Part shown: positions 1-13,860 of the stretch, one piece after another | How the letters are laid out: each line of letters opens with the position of its first letter | Numbering within the stretch: the first letter of the stretch is position 1 | NCBI GenBank assembly: GCA_013368495.1 | Contig: LUCH01000328.1 | Span: 95,833-159,832 of the forward strand | Length of the DNA stretch: 64,000 nucleotides | Origin: Paragonimus heterotremus | Lineage: Eukaryota; Platyhelminthes; Trematoda; Plagiorchiida; Troglotrematidae | Direction: 5' to 3' | The notes under the pieces: generated by a model | Databases searched by the model: none | What the model was told of the DNA's origin: nothing | Seen by the model: only the letters and a program-made list of their open reading frames with translations | Made by a program: the position numbers and the translations under genes

Positions 1-3000
1 CTGTACATTCTCTAATAAAATCTCATAATCGTCTACTCACTTAGAGAGCACGCCAAGGAAATCTGCCATTTTTATGTTTCCGAGTTTTGTGTGCTTAGAA
101 CTCCGTACACCAAAAGGTACAACATCTAGGTCTAGGCTGTTCACCAAACCACAATCTGCAAACAACATTTCACAATGTTTAACTTTAATTTCTTTAACAA
201 ATCGATGTGGCAAATTCCGTCAAAAAGTAGATATTAATCTGCAATCGAATTCAGATAATGTAACAAAAGAAAGTTACGCTTCATGGGTTTATTTTAATTA
301 GTTCGCAACCGAAAACACAGCTTATGACTTCACGTGTTTAATTAAATTTCGTATTAATAGCAATGATCAAGATAAACAATTACCAAACATCCAACTTCCC
401 ATTAAATCTATATTTAGTTAACATAATAAACAAAGCGGAACTCTCCGGAAACGGTAACTTATGTAGAGACTTACTGTGAAACCTAGCAGTTGACGATGAC
501 TCGGCATTGATAAGTGTGCGGTTTGATATCGGTCTTCATGGTAGGCTAAAAGTTACACTTTACGTTGAAATTCACAATGCCGGACGAAACAAATTGGTTC
601 TGGCAATGTCTGAATCCTTACTGCTGGTGAAAACAAAAGTTCAGACGGTTGAAGTTATCGGGTTTGAAACAGTATTGTTTGACCGCCCATTCAAAGTGGG
701 CTATCCTCTTGTATGCAACACATTTAGTTGCGAAGGTTTGATAACGTTAAATAACATGATTCTAAAATCACCTTTGGATCTTTATATAAACATAATACAG
801 CATATCTTGAATTACACTAGGAGGGACATAACTGCACACTAATGAGGTGACGTATTAAACGTTCCCCAGTAAGATGATCACACATTCTGCGACCAGTGAA
901 TCCCAGTTCAAACATAGCACGTGACTAGTAGAAGAGGATAGAACCCACCACTGGTCAACGCTTCTCCATTCGAGTAACCTTTTCAATCAGTTTTTCTTGA
1001 GGTCAACTAGTCAGATATAATAGGATTCCAAATTTTGGTGACTGAAAGGATAGACACTAGTTACTAGTTCTGACACAAGCCAACTTCTAGTCTCGTGTTC
1101 CTGTTCGAAAAGGGGTACACAACAATCCTTAAGTTTGAAACCTGCCACCAGCTTAGAATGGCGTTCTGCTTATTTAACCATAGCCCCATCTGTTCACTAA
1201 CTACAACCGCATTTGAGTTCTAACTGTACACTATGTGCTGTATGTTTTTTGCACTTGCACATAGCAGTTTTCAATCAATTGTATGCTGCAGAGATACAAA
1301 AACGCTATTTGTACAAATATTTGAGTAAAGTTCAAGACGACTGGATGTTTCGTCTAGTTGAATGTGATACAAATGACTACGGGTAGCCCATATTATCATG
1401 TCTTCACCGGTTTCTGCACAGCAGGCCTGAATGGAAATGAAGCCTTGTTATTGAAAACAGGCGTAGTAAACTGTGTTTGGAAGATCTACCAGACGAGATT
1501 TCAGACCAAGGAAGACCCATTTCGACATTTCAGATTTGATTGATGCAAGATTCAGGTTCACGGTTGAAGTGTAGAAAAGTTCCTCCATTTCTGGATGCTC
1601 GCATACTTTACAGCACTGGCGGCTTCATTTCGTGATCAGTCTCATGAATATCAACTAGTATTGACTGAAGTGCGCACTTCCTTGATGATTGCTCCAGATA
1701 CATTTAACGTGGTGTACGAGGTATACATATCCTGGTAAATTAGACCTCCAACAAAATAATTTTGTGAAAGGACATTACAGTGTCTTGACCTACTTTTGAA
1801 AGCGAGACTACTGTACGAACCCAACAAACTTCCAGAAGCTCATCTGAACGATACCAGAAAAAGTGACTATGTTGAGGAATGGTTTGTAAATGAGCAGACT
1901 GCCAAACAAATCAAACATGTCTTAAATGTTAAAGTTTTCGAACACAGGAAGCAGTCTGACTGTATGAATTATGATGTATGTCTTCTATACGTTATCTGTT
2001 GTAGACACAAACCATAGTGCTACTGTTACTTTAGCGCAGCTTGCCTACACAAGATCAGTACACAAATTTACTCATCTTGTAGCACTCGCTCGTTGCAGGA
2101 TTCAGAATCGCCATCCCAGACACGTTCAGCCTGTTTTTGATCGAATACGAGGAGAAACACCATATAAGTCCCAGTATACTCTCACCTAAACGCAGCAGGC
2201 TAATGCTCGACGTTCACAAACATTCTGTGATAAAAGTCTGGCTGTCCGGATCCGACGTGTATAGGTTTAGGTTACTGGCATAGTGCAATTATGACGTCAA
2301 CTCTTTGGTCCCTTCATGTGGATTTGTTTAGCAAATTTCTTGCTTCTTTGTCTCATATGCCGCTCTCAAAATAAGGTCGTATGTGATTAAGTGCCCAGCA
2401 TACGAAATGTTACAACATTCTAAACTGTTCAAGTAAAATGATTCTATTTTACACACAGGTCTACTTGTGTCAACCTTGCAGATATCCCCATAGTATTCGT
2501 CGTTAATGAGCACATAAAAAGTATGATCGCAAAAACTGTCCTTTGATCAGTTCCGACTAATTTTTGGTTGTAACAAAACTTGCAATATTTTCTTCTATTT
2601 TTTAAACATAGTATCCCGATGACTGCAAATAACCGTGTGACATGACCGCATTTGGTTCGATTTTACCGAAGACATTAAGTAGTGATTAGTTCCATAAGTA
2701 AATTAACAGGTTACTTTGTAACTTTCGTGATTGAATAAATGTTTAACAACCTAGCCGAAAAGATTATTCATTACTTAGCGTCTCTGCACGCGGTAAGAAA
2801 CCCTTTGAAGTTTTCAGAAACAGAGGTTCGTGAGTACTGACTATTGACCAATCTTAGTCAATATCGTTTTGCTCATACAAATTGAATTAACGGTGACAAT
2901 CTCAATAAAATTCCAACCTGCTCTATGTGCTGAGAGGTGGACGAAAAGTGTACAAGCTTAAGCATATGCATCGTGGAAGTGTACAACCTGAGCATCTACT

Positions 3001-6000
3001 GATTTGATTAAACCGTCGCAACATTCCAGTAAATAACTGGGTGACACATTATTGACTGAGACAATTAGAACAATTACTAAGACGGAAGCACCAGCACACC
3101 AATGTCCAAAACAGTCAGGTCCTTCCTGTACGTCCATTCGTTACATTTAATAGAAATGCTCAGACTGGTCTCGCAGCACCGGTCAGTCCACTGTATACGA
3201 TATCCTCTGTATTCCTTGTTAGCAGTTAAGCAATTTCCCTTCACTAGTCACAACTAACAGTTTGATAAGACTTCCGCAGTAACAGATATAAACACACGTT
3301 GCAACTGTAATTGTAAACTGTACTTGTGCACCACTTGAGAAAATATACGGGGGTGGTTCCATTTCTGTATTAATATCTCAATGCGCATTTCTAGAAAATG
3401 ACCTTCGTGATGTTTACTACTCCACCAAGACGAAGGAATCACAAATAAAACATATTTTATCGGTTAACCACTCTGAAGAGAGTTGAAATAGAATAATTAT
3501 ATGGACGGTCCTAAAGAAGACTCTCAATCTAGTAGAAAAAAGGCAACGTTTTAATTATAAAACATTGTTTGATAAATAAGAAAACGCTAGCATACCAATA
3601 AATTGCTTTAAACCTGATGACTTAGCACTTTTACTGCAGATCGGATGAAAGTATTTGGCGTGCTTTCTGATGTGGTTTTCATGAGACAAAATATACGAGA
3701 AAAGACATGGTCGTAATATAAGTGGAATTAACCATATTTAACACAATGTCTGGTAAAACGTAAACCAGATGAATGCCTTTAGTAAACACAATGTAGCATT
3801 AACTACAGTGCAAGTGCCAAGTAATAATTTGCGTAATAGTTCAGTTGTACAGTTAATTCAAACGGAAACCATGAGCGTTTAGTGTATTAGGTTGGGCAAT
3901 ACATAATGGGTTATGAAGCCTGAAACAAACCGCTGTGATTCATCGCTGACAAAAACATGTTGATCGAAATCTTCCATTCATCGTCAAAAAGAAATAATAG
4001 TTGTTTCCGGTGTTGGACGCTGTGGTGACCGCAAAAGACGCTTGGCCTTCAAATTTGTCTATTGCACGTACTGCCGCACGGGTCATGTTAAACATGGGAC
4101 TGCGAACACGTACACTAATTTGCACGGCTGACGTGCATTCGCATACATCGGGTAGCAGAATGCTGTTATTCACCTGGTGGCACTTCACTCGTACCGCGTA
4201 CACACTATTTCGATAGTTCTATCCGATCCGTCGTCTTTCTGGTGTTGGTGCTTGCCCTTTTGTTTTGAAGTCGATTGTGAGTAGTACACTACTGACAACG
4301 AAACTGCCTGTCATACAACAGGGGCTGCCTAGCATCATTCAGCTGGTCATAATGTATTACTTCCCACGCATCCAACTTTTATTCATTTGAGTGACTGAAC
4401 GCAGCTTCAACAGCTTGCTTGCTGATTTGCAAAGACAAGAATTCGATTAGATTTTCTTTCCCGAAGTGATTCGGGTCACCAGGATTACTTTTCACCGTTT
4501 ATATCCATTACATTTATAACATAATTTTCAGCTGTTTTATACCCACAGTTGCTATTCAATAATGAAACCTTTTATGGATGCTGCCGTCCTCCCTTCACAC
4601 TAAGCACTAACCTGTTTCATGTCAACACTACAGATTATCTCATGGATTATTCTTCCCTTACCTCTTCCAGTTTCAGATGTTTGAATTTCACTTTCGCATG
4701 CTTCCATATCACTTTAAGTTGTCTTAAGTCAATGTACTGACTTTGTTTGCCCTCTGTACATGGTAGCACCGCGTCCTTCCACTGTGAAAATCAACCAATC
4801 AGTGTTTTTCAGTTCACCCATGTGCACCTTGGGCATGTCATCCTGTTTGCCGTTGAAACCCGTCTAATCCCAGTGAAACATTTCAAAGTGACATCGAGAC
4901 ATTAAGAAATGCTTGCAAGACAACCGAAGCTGGAAGAAGTATACAGTACCCACAGGATTGCTCACCTGGATGTTAAATATATGGCATCACTGCCAACGAG
5001 TCAGTAAAGATCACATGAATTAACGTACAGTCATCCTGCCAAAACAAGATTACTGTGTCACTTTTAACTAGGACTGGACCGAATTACTGACGGTAAAACG
5101 GCACTGTCTTCTACGAGGACTATGTAGCTCTATATGTTTCTTATCCTGCTTACTGCCAACATTAGGACTGGTTGGTAATCAACGGTCAGTGTTTGGTAGG
5201 CAAATTAAAATGTTTCCCTGCTAACCTGTCTATTAACTGATCTACATCGTGATTACTTAGTTCGCTTCGACTGCAGTCAGGACAAATACAACCTATTCCA
5301 TTTAGCAGTCGGCGTTGATCACATTTTCAAGTTCAAGTGGACAACAAGATTATGTGTAGATCAAGAAGTCGAAAATATACTTTAAAAGTTCCTGTTAGCA
5401 ACTGAACACAAGACCATTTTTGTTAACCACACGAGCGTTAAGGTAATTCACAGAAGCAAACGCACACCACCAAGAGCGTAATTTCAATCAAAAGGGCACA
5501 GCATAAGCAACTACTTGTTATTTGCTCAAGGCTGTCATGGCTATTTGGTAAGCAGGCCATGGAAAATAGCAAGCTAACGAAGCTGTCATAGTACTTCCAA
5601 TGATATGTTTCCTAAGGCTTGAGTTGTAGAGGACTAAATGCTGAAGGCTCCACATTGTATATTCGGTGGTTTCATTATATAGGCTCTAATTATTGCCCTT
5701 CTCCTTTTCAATGTAAAACTGCTTGCCTTCACGTGGTTGTTTGATAAACAGACATAACGCTGATCGCTAGAACGATACTATTACGATGGCAGTTTGCGCA
5801 TTTCAGTTGAATGTTTTCTGCCCTCTGCTTTATGGTATTATAATTTTTATGAGTCATTATATCTGACAGTACTGTTTACCAGAATTGTTTCTGAACTGGC
5901 AGATATTTCACCAGGTTATCGTTGTTTGTATTGGTAGATGGAACATGATTGTTGTTTGATTGATCGAGTTTTGTCAGCAGTTGGATGTGCATAGCTGGCT

Positions 6001-9000
6001 GAGAACATACTAATGATTTATCTAATAAAGGAGACACTTTATTTGACATTTTAAGATTTTTCTTAACTTACGACTCAAGGACGTAGTTGTTCAGTCGCGT
6101 ACAAAAAAGTGAAACTTTTTGATGGGACGTTTACGGTTCTTAATTTAAGAAGTTTTGCAAAACTGACGCTTCTGAAACACTTTCATCCTGTAAATTGGGA
6201 CGGTAGTCTGATATAAACTAAACGCTATATTCTGATTTCAGCTTTATTGGAGCTAGTCCCCGGTAAATGTTATCTTACGGTCGATGTTTTAATTCCCGAT
6301 ACAATTACAACGATCACTGCGTCATCAGAGATCCAATAAGCATGACCAGATTTTCATATGTGAGAGCTCAGCTAAACCGAACTTTATGTGGCATTCGGAC
6401 TTTTCAGTTTGTTTCCGGTGTAACACGTCATTTATCTGTCTGATTCCAGTAGACCGAATTCACAAATCGAACTTCTCATCTAAGCTCCAGTCAGTAAATT
6501 AATTGGGCATTCTGACTAGTATATTGTTTAACGACCGAAGGTCATGAGGCTAACTGTTAAATTGCACACCGTTCACAGTCGTTCGCAGCTATAAAATGCA
6601 GAATGAGCTTCGTAACCGGCTGGTCAAAGTATCTGTTCAAAAGTGTTATCAGATGTGGGCAACACTCGATTTATTTAAATGAACGTGACCATCATTAAGT
6701 TGTGTATTTTCGCCTGTGTGAAAATATTTGTTTTATTGCCTACAAAACATTACAGGACGTTTGACTACTACATGCAAAATCACGTATGGAAGGTGCCTCC
6801 ATGTAATTTGAGATCAACCTAAAGTTTTCATATCTTGACAGCTTTCCTCTCGTTTGCCTCCCAGATAGGAATGTTAGTGAGCGGTCACATCAAAAAGGCA
6901 ACTGATGAAAATCAATATGAAACTCACTGCTCGGAATCGCAATTGAACTTTGATCATTTAAAAAATCTTAAAATCCGTTAAGTCACTCATAGAGGTTTGG
7001 AATATTTGGATCGATTATGTATGAATGACAGCTGTCAATTAGACAATCCATTTAGTTTCCTAACAAAGCACAATTCTTCTATCCATCAAAATCTTACACT
7101 TCCATCAATGTGGAAACATCCGCTTTGTTGTCTGAGGCGCGTCGCTCGGATTGTTTCACAGTCGGGTCAGACGTCAATCGTGTTGAAAAACAAGAAGCTG
7201 ATGATGAGCTCCAAACCTGAACCAAGCATGAGGAAGAATTGTTTATGACAAAAGATTTCAAAATAAACTGTCAGTAATTTTGAAATATTCACTCAGTTAT
7301 TGATATTATCAATGACTCACGGCTGAGGTTATTAACGGACGTCAACTAGCACTATAAAGTTGAACTACGCATTGGAACAAAAAATGTTCTCTTGGTACCA
7401 GAAATATTCTCGGATCTATTTTTCTATAAAACACTGATTGCTTTATTGATTCTGCGTATGCAGTTAAACGATCAGTGAACGACTGGAAAATGTTGCGGTT
7501 TAACCATGTTTTGAGGTTAACCCTTGATTTCTTATTATCGTTAAAATACTTAAACATAATCATCCTGGTTTTCAATGAACTCTTGAATATGAATAGTGAG
7601 AACTGAAAACAAACTTCATGATGAAAAACTTTGTACTTCCCCAGAAAGTGAGTCGCAAAAAAATAATTCCTGCTTAACTTGGCATACACTAATTAGTTCA
7701 AAAGTATGAAAAAAATTTCAACAAAAATCCACAGAGCGCATTTAGTTTTCAGAGGCATTTCGGCGTTTGTCTTTCGTCTGCACAGTTATGCGCCGATTGA
7801 AGGCATCTCACGCCCGGCACGTAGGACATAGCTGACAAAAGAGGAAGGATGATCATCAGCGTTTATTTTGGAAAGTAATCGTAAGTATGTGCGGCAAACG
7901 AGATAGAATGACCGGAAAAACACGCAGTGTTACTCAGTGCACTTTTACTTAACAGCTTGTATTTGACTTCTTGGCAGTTTACAAAATATTCTTTAACTAT
8001 GATGTACCGAAATTGGCTTCAGCTAACATAGCTACTGTTTGCATAAGCTTCACTCTGGAAGATGCACTGATTATGCTAAATCACCATTTGGTATACGCTC
8101 ACTTGGGGAAGACCCACTATAGCAAACTTTGTTAGGAGTTAGCCGTGGTCCTCCTGAATTGTTCACAAATGACTTGAATGCATTTTTATCGCCGAAGTGT
8201 CTGACTAATATCTCTTTCTTCTCCCTGTTGACACTTGAGTAGACCCTTTTGAAAATCCCAGACCATCAAGCGATCGTTACGAACAATTAACAAGATCAAA
8301 CAGGGCCAAATTTTCCGGGAAGAGTTGGCCATATTATTTCCAGAATATCATTCAGAAAATCAAAATAGAGAAGGAAAACTTCGAATTTTTGCGATGTTGT
8401 GCGGGCGCTTAAGAAATGCCGGACACTCAACCGTCATATGGGTTGCAACAGTGACAAACTTGTTATATTTCTTGAATATTGTAAACATTCAGTTGTGCCA
8501 AGCCCGATTATTTAGTTTCACTTGATTGATACATTTGGCAAACTTTTTGGTAGATGCTAATAAGTGGCGGTAATACACTTTTTATTCACAAATTTGATGC
8601 AGCAGTTCTTGCACTTTGTTTAGCCGAACAGAACAAGCAGACCGTTTTTAATGTTGTGGGGTTGCGGCTGACCTGAATATCAGTCACCTTTGTTTATGAT
8701 TTAGACGTTCGGTCAAATCAATAACAGGCTCGGACACTCAAACCGGAGGCAACTTTGGTAGATAAGACATATTTCTGAAAACAATGGTCTACCATTATAC
8801 GGCTTTACGTTGATTCCTTAGATGTCCTCAGCAGAACTGTTCAGTTCTTCACAACATTTCTCCAAGCAAGACCCATTAGCTTGGATCCATTATGTTTGGC
8901 GCTTTGGAATGATTACATGTTAGCGGTAAAACGGATCAGACTGAACCAAATCCTCAATCATCATGTAAGCATATATACAAATTCGCCTGAAAATGCACAA

Positions 9001-12000
9001 AAATCTATCTTCTTGGTGCGGATATACGTTCCAGAACTGCGTCGCTTTCTCGGTTTTCCTACAGTATTACGTACAACCTTCTGGTAAGGACATCGAGCTA
9101 CAGTAACCACGTGAACATTTTATCTCGGTTTGAAAGAAAACATGAAGTTCTGAGTTGCTATTTGCTTATACTTCGCAGCTATGGCTCTTCAGTGAGCAAA
9201 CCATTAAAGTGACCACCACTTCAGCACTCTTCTTAGGGTGTGCTACTGTGTTTCCACTCCGTTCCTGCCACGGTCAGTTTCGTGGTACCTGACAGCCGCA
9301 ATATTAGATGGGTTTACTCCGAGTTGTGTACACACTCTTTGAACGGGTGAGTGCCAGGGATTCACACGCACAAACAGTTAGCCTACTTGTAGTTTGCTAT
9401 TACTTTGGTTCTATTGCTCATTTGGCCACATTTCAAATAAATCTTAAGGTATGATATATAACGTAAACAAAAAATTGCTATTGCTCCGTCTTAAGTAAAC
9501 TATGCAAACAAAAACGGAGCACAACCATAAGTCTTGCGTTCGGTCACTGAATTTTCCGCCTGGCTCAACTAGGTACATCAAAGCTGTCTATGGAGGACGG
9601 CGAAAAAGACTTCAACAGATGAACCGTCCCAACTAACCGACAAATTGTGATCATGTGAGTTGAAAAAGCCATTAGCCTGCTGTTTAAGTTTATCGGTCTC
9701 TAATAGAGTCGGTTGACTTTCGGACTCAAACGATCGCAGAACGATATACACGTGTTGATCTTGTAAGAAGAGTAAGATGCAGCACTGAACTGCTTCATTA
9801 CACACAGGACAACATGAACTGTTACACCACAACTAAACGCGGTTTAAAACTGAGTAACAGTCACGAACAACTATCTCTTTCACAGTAGCCGTTTGCTTAT
9901 AGCAGTTGAGTTTCTTATTTGTTGAAAGTGTTCACTACAGAGACTAGCACCTCCGCCTGATAAAACATAATGGGAAGAACACAAAGCGGTTCCTAGTAAA
10001 GGGCAGGTTTTCCCATCGGATTATTCCTCACAGCGAGGGCAAATAACCATTTCATTTCAATGGTACGTTTTCCAAAACGTAGTATAGTTTTATTTCTCTC
10101 GTTTGCTAAAATTAACATATGTGACTGACCGATCAGTTCTTTCAACTTCTGTACTTCCATCTTTGGATTACGAAATATTGTCATCACAGTAAAATGATCA
10201 ATAAATGCGATATAATTAATTTCGAGAATTAAAATGTATGCATATTGTGACGAAACAGTCTCCGAGTAATCACCCTGATGTTGAAAATCACTTGCTTCGT
10301 GATCCTTTTAACAAAGAACCGTTGTGACCATATACGTGTTGCGTGTGTTTTCACTCATTATCACGTGATCAAGTACTTCATTTTTTAAAATATATATCAA
10401 GATTGGCAGATTCGAAAAGGTGGTAAGCTATAAATAAAGGGTTACGTGCTAACAGCAAAAAGGTGGTCAACAATATGATCGGTTCCCACCAAAATTCCAA
10501 ATATGACAGCTTGTCATGTAGTACTGACAACCTTTATCAAGAGCAAAACTACTCGACGTTGATTCTGTTAGTACTTGTCACTCAAAAAATTATTTATGTC
10601 ATATGAACATGGGAGTCTTGATGTTGTATTCGTAATACGGAAGACGGCTCAATATTAATTAGTTGATACAGTTGGTTCCCACAATAACACTGAAAACGCT
10701 AGTGAGAATCCATGACTGACAGAAGTAGGTATTTTGTCTAAAATCGTTTACGAACCATTGGGACAGTATATAGCTTGAGTAGGTGAAAAGAAAATTGATA
10801 AAATGATATTTGGTTCACATGCATCCAAATTTCATTCCCAAGGGAGGCTAAAGCACACTCACATCTGTTTCTCTACATAGGTCGTTTGCTGAAGAACACT
10901 TGAGAAGACGCGATAAATGCGAGTTAATGTGACTAATTATAATCTTGATTGTTGTGCTGAGGTTTATCTGATAATCTGTGACCTGTTTGTATCTGGCTAT
11001 TGACAAGATCAAATTCGTTATGCACCACAGGCGAACAAGTTAAACTGTGTAGTCACAATCTACTGAACCTACCTGTACCACAAGTATTCTACAAAATATA
11101 CAGAAATGATAAACGCAATTCACACGAACACCTATTTGGAAGCCGGTTTAGTTTCGGAAGTGTGTAGGTGTGTAAGACAAACTGGAAAACTGATCAACTC
11201 AGCTAATGCGTCAGCTCTGAAACACTTTAGGAGCCTTATTAAAACATTGGACGAATACACGCATTTCACTTCACATGATCACATTTTATCATAAGTAAAT
11301 TCAACAATCTAATTATAAAATTGCGTGTGCGTCTAAGAATCCGAATAATCTAAAAGTCTGGCATTGCGAAAGACGTTCCGTGCATTGCTTTTGGTTGGCA
11401 GCGAATCACCATTTGTGTTCACTCCATCCATCACTGTTCCAATTATCTTAGACAAACTGTAGCCTGACTACTTAAAATATTTGTCAAAACTTTTAAAAAT
11501 GAATAAACAAAATCCACATGATAGTTTCCGGTCTATTTCTTATTCGGAAAAAATCATCGCGTTCTGAAGTGTGCAAATAAATACTTTATAATTGATACTC
11601 CGAATTTTTGTTACCATTACCCGATTCCACCTCCAATTTTTGCAATACCTATGGTAATTGCCTCTGGTCTAACGGGCAGCTACTGCTATCATCATCTGGT
11701 TCGATAAGTACTTGACTAATTATTGATAGAGTCGATGAGTTTTGTGACCTTAAAAGGTGCTTGGTTTGCAAAGTTGTTTTTTGCCCTGAACCGGTTGCGA
11801 GTTAAGTAAAAACACCCTATATAAAAATATGTGCTACTTTTGTGTTCGTGGTGTGTTCCCGTATCTTCTATTGACAGCGTAGCCTCCTTTTCTTAGATGC
11901 CAAAGGCCACGCAAAGTATACATACGTTCACATTCGTCGTTTCTAGTGTCCGATCCTCTTCACATTGAAGATTGTCATGAGTATCGGTACACGAAGCGAT

Positions 12001-12980
12001 TCCACGGATTCCCCTTACCATAAATGAACGTTGCTACGCATTATACAACAGGGATAAGACCGATTCCGACCACAATTACGTCTTTTTTATTGTAGTAACT
12101 TATCTTGATCCCCATTACTTTTCTCAACTCAGGAGACATTACGACATGCCTACTTAGCAGATTGGATTAGAGTGATCCTTGCCTTAATTTACCTGTTCTC
12201 TAGAGTCACCATGCTCAACATTTCGATAGGAATATTAAACCCGCTTATGTATATTTTCCTTATAAATCGCCACTGTACTTTTTTTCGGATAATCGTGTGC
12301 ATCCTATCTTAAATAACAAAAACGTATAACCGTTTCATTCGGTCTCTTAATGATTCTGCTCAAAATGGATGAATGAAAACGTAGGAGATTATCGATTGCA
12401 CGTGGTTTGTCCGGGAATAAATTATCAGTCGGGTTTTAGAACATCTATAATAGTTTCGTAGTTGGCGTTATAATGCTTTGGTTTCTTGTGGAAACTAAGT
12501 TTCTCAAGTAGATTTCTAAGAGAATATTGTAAAGGTCAATTAATAAGAAGGTTGTCAACACACTGCTGTTGGTGGCTCATGTTGTGTCATTTTATATAAA
12601 GCGTTTTAAGGAGGCAAATTCTTTAATTTATATATAGAAGCTGTGACTTCACTCTGATTGGGAACACCAATTTTAGTTTTCGTTTTGGTGTAGGCTGTCT
12701 TACAGAGAGCTTGATCGTTGAAAAATGTCTTTTTAAACTGCTGAACGGCTTTGTAAGGAAAATGATTAATCATGTTGCATTGTTTAACTAGCTACTATTG
12801 AGAGAACTAACCTCGATGTTCAAGCGAGAAACGCTTGAGAAAAGTGCGTATTTCGATATCACTTTCCAGCGATTTTATTAAAAAACAAAATTCTTTGAAA
12901 GATCTTCTGGGTCTATGCCACATGTCTGACAGCGAAAGAAATCACACGGCCTGTGCGTTTGTGATTAGGATGATAGACAA
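1..12980. other. Unassigned AT-rich non-coding DNA
   Basis: About 13 kb in which I recognise no gene, RNA or mobile element. The longest open stretches (for example 507-842 on the plus strand, 111 codons from a TTG, and 7342-7689 on the minus strand, 115 codons) match no family I know, are not flanked by convincing splice signals and are no longer than chance predicts. Composition is evenly AT-rich with short A and T runs. It could be intergenic or intronic. A consensus-like donor (GTAAGTATG) at about 7881 follows an acceptor-like site near 7742, but every frame between them is interrupted, so no exon is called. Confidence 0.6.
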
Positions 12981-13122
12981 GTTTATTGACTCAAAGAATA
13001 AAAGAACGCGATTCTGGAGGGTTCACAGAGCAAATGAAGGTAGCGTGTTTGTACTCAGGTGCCAGATTGATTGAAACAACAGCTAAAATTGCGCCGTCTG
13101 TGAATACGGTGGGGTACTTCAG

Positions 13123-13140
13123 GTGTGTGTGTGTGTGTGT
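13123..13140 (+). repeat. (GT)9 microsatellite
   Basis: Nine uninterrupted GT dinucleotides, the longest perfect simple repeat noticed in the window. It lies inside the higher-G+C block and keeps the overlapping plus-strand frame open as Val-Cys codons, which argues against reading that frame as a gene. Confidence 0.95.
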
Positions 13141-13392
13141 ACAACATAAATCCCGGGTAGACAAAAAAGTGTTGCGGGCGCACACACGTCCAGCTGTCGT
13201 ATATGCTCGCTGGTTTATCGCTGACCCTTCTGATGGTAGAGCGACAGCAATTGTAGGCTTCGGAATGCTCGGGTACTTCGTGCGTTTCATTTTATTCTTT
13301 CTACGAAATCGCCTGGTGGCTGCTGTAGTAGTTTTACACATTACTGACAAAACCAAGTTACGAGATGTTAACATTTCGTTTACTCTCTTCAG

Positions 13393-13432
13393 TCACCAAG
13401 TTAATCAGTTAATCACCAAGTTAATCAGCTTT
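13393..13432 (+). repeat. 20-bp tandem duplication, two units
   Basis: Two adjacent 20-base units begin at 13393 and 13413. Their first 16 bases (TCACCAAGTTAATCAG) are identical and the last four differ. A recent slippage or unequal-exchange duplication is the simplest explanation. Confidence 0.85.
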
Positions 13433-13860
13433 ACACGCTCTCCGATTCCGGAAAAGTTGTGAACAGGGCAGATCAGAGCCCACTGCAAGTCCACCTTGGC
13501 GTACTAGTCAAGAGTATGAAACAGGCGAGACAGGCCCCTACATATGTCACCTACATTGACATCAGAAAAGCGTAACTTGTGAACGGTTAGTTACAGTCAA
13601 CCACATTCCTATACACTGAGATAGAGAGTGTCTTGGACACCGAGTGTCTGAGTAAATGTGGGAATGAGGCAGCCGAGGGCTTGTAATGAAATAACCCGTT
13701 AAGTCGAAGCAAAAATCATTCCGTGAATGCCATTTGGTTTCGTCATTTTTTCTGCGTTGTATCGTCTCGAGACTCCAAATAAAAATTATCTTCGCTCTAC
13801 TGACTTGTCCTGCACGAATTTTTGTGGACCACAATGTCCACCTGAAGGAGTGTCGCTATT

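Larger units (their letters stand above)
12981..13860. other. Higher-G+C block with open frames on both strands, possible repeat element
   Basis: This block is visibly richer in G+C than its flanks. It holds the longest open stretch of the window on the plus strand (12986-13462, 158 codons from a TTG) and two on the minus strand (12991-13374, 127 codons; 13562-13834, 90 codons). The plus frame reads through a GT microsatellite, giving alternating Cys-Val, and none of the three translations shows a recognisable domain. Low stop density on both strands together with simple repeats suggests a compositional effect or a decayed dispersed repeat rather than a gene. Edges are approximate and no terminal repeats were found. 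Confidence 0.3.

Noticed and set aside
507..842. A 111-codon coding region on the plus strand.
   Set aside because: It begins with TTG, has no recognised motif or splice signals and is within chance length.
12986..13462. A 158-codon protein-coding gene.
   Set aside because: It starts at a TTG, reads through a GT microsatellite, shows no domain and overlaps equally open antisense frames.
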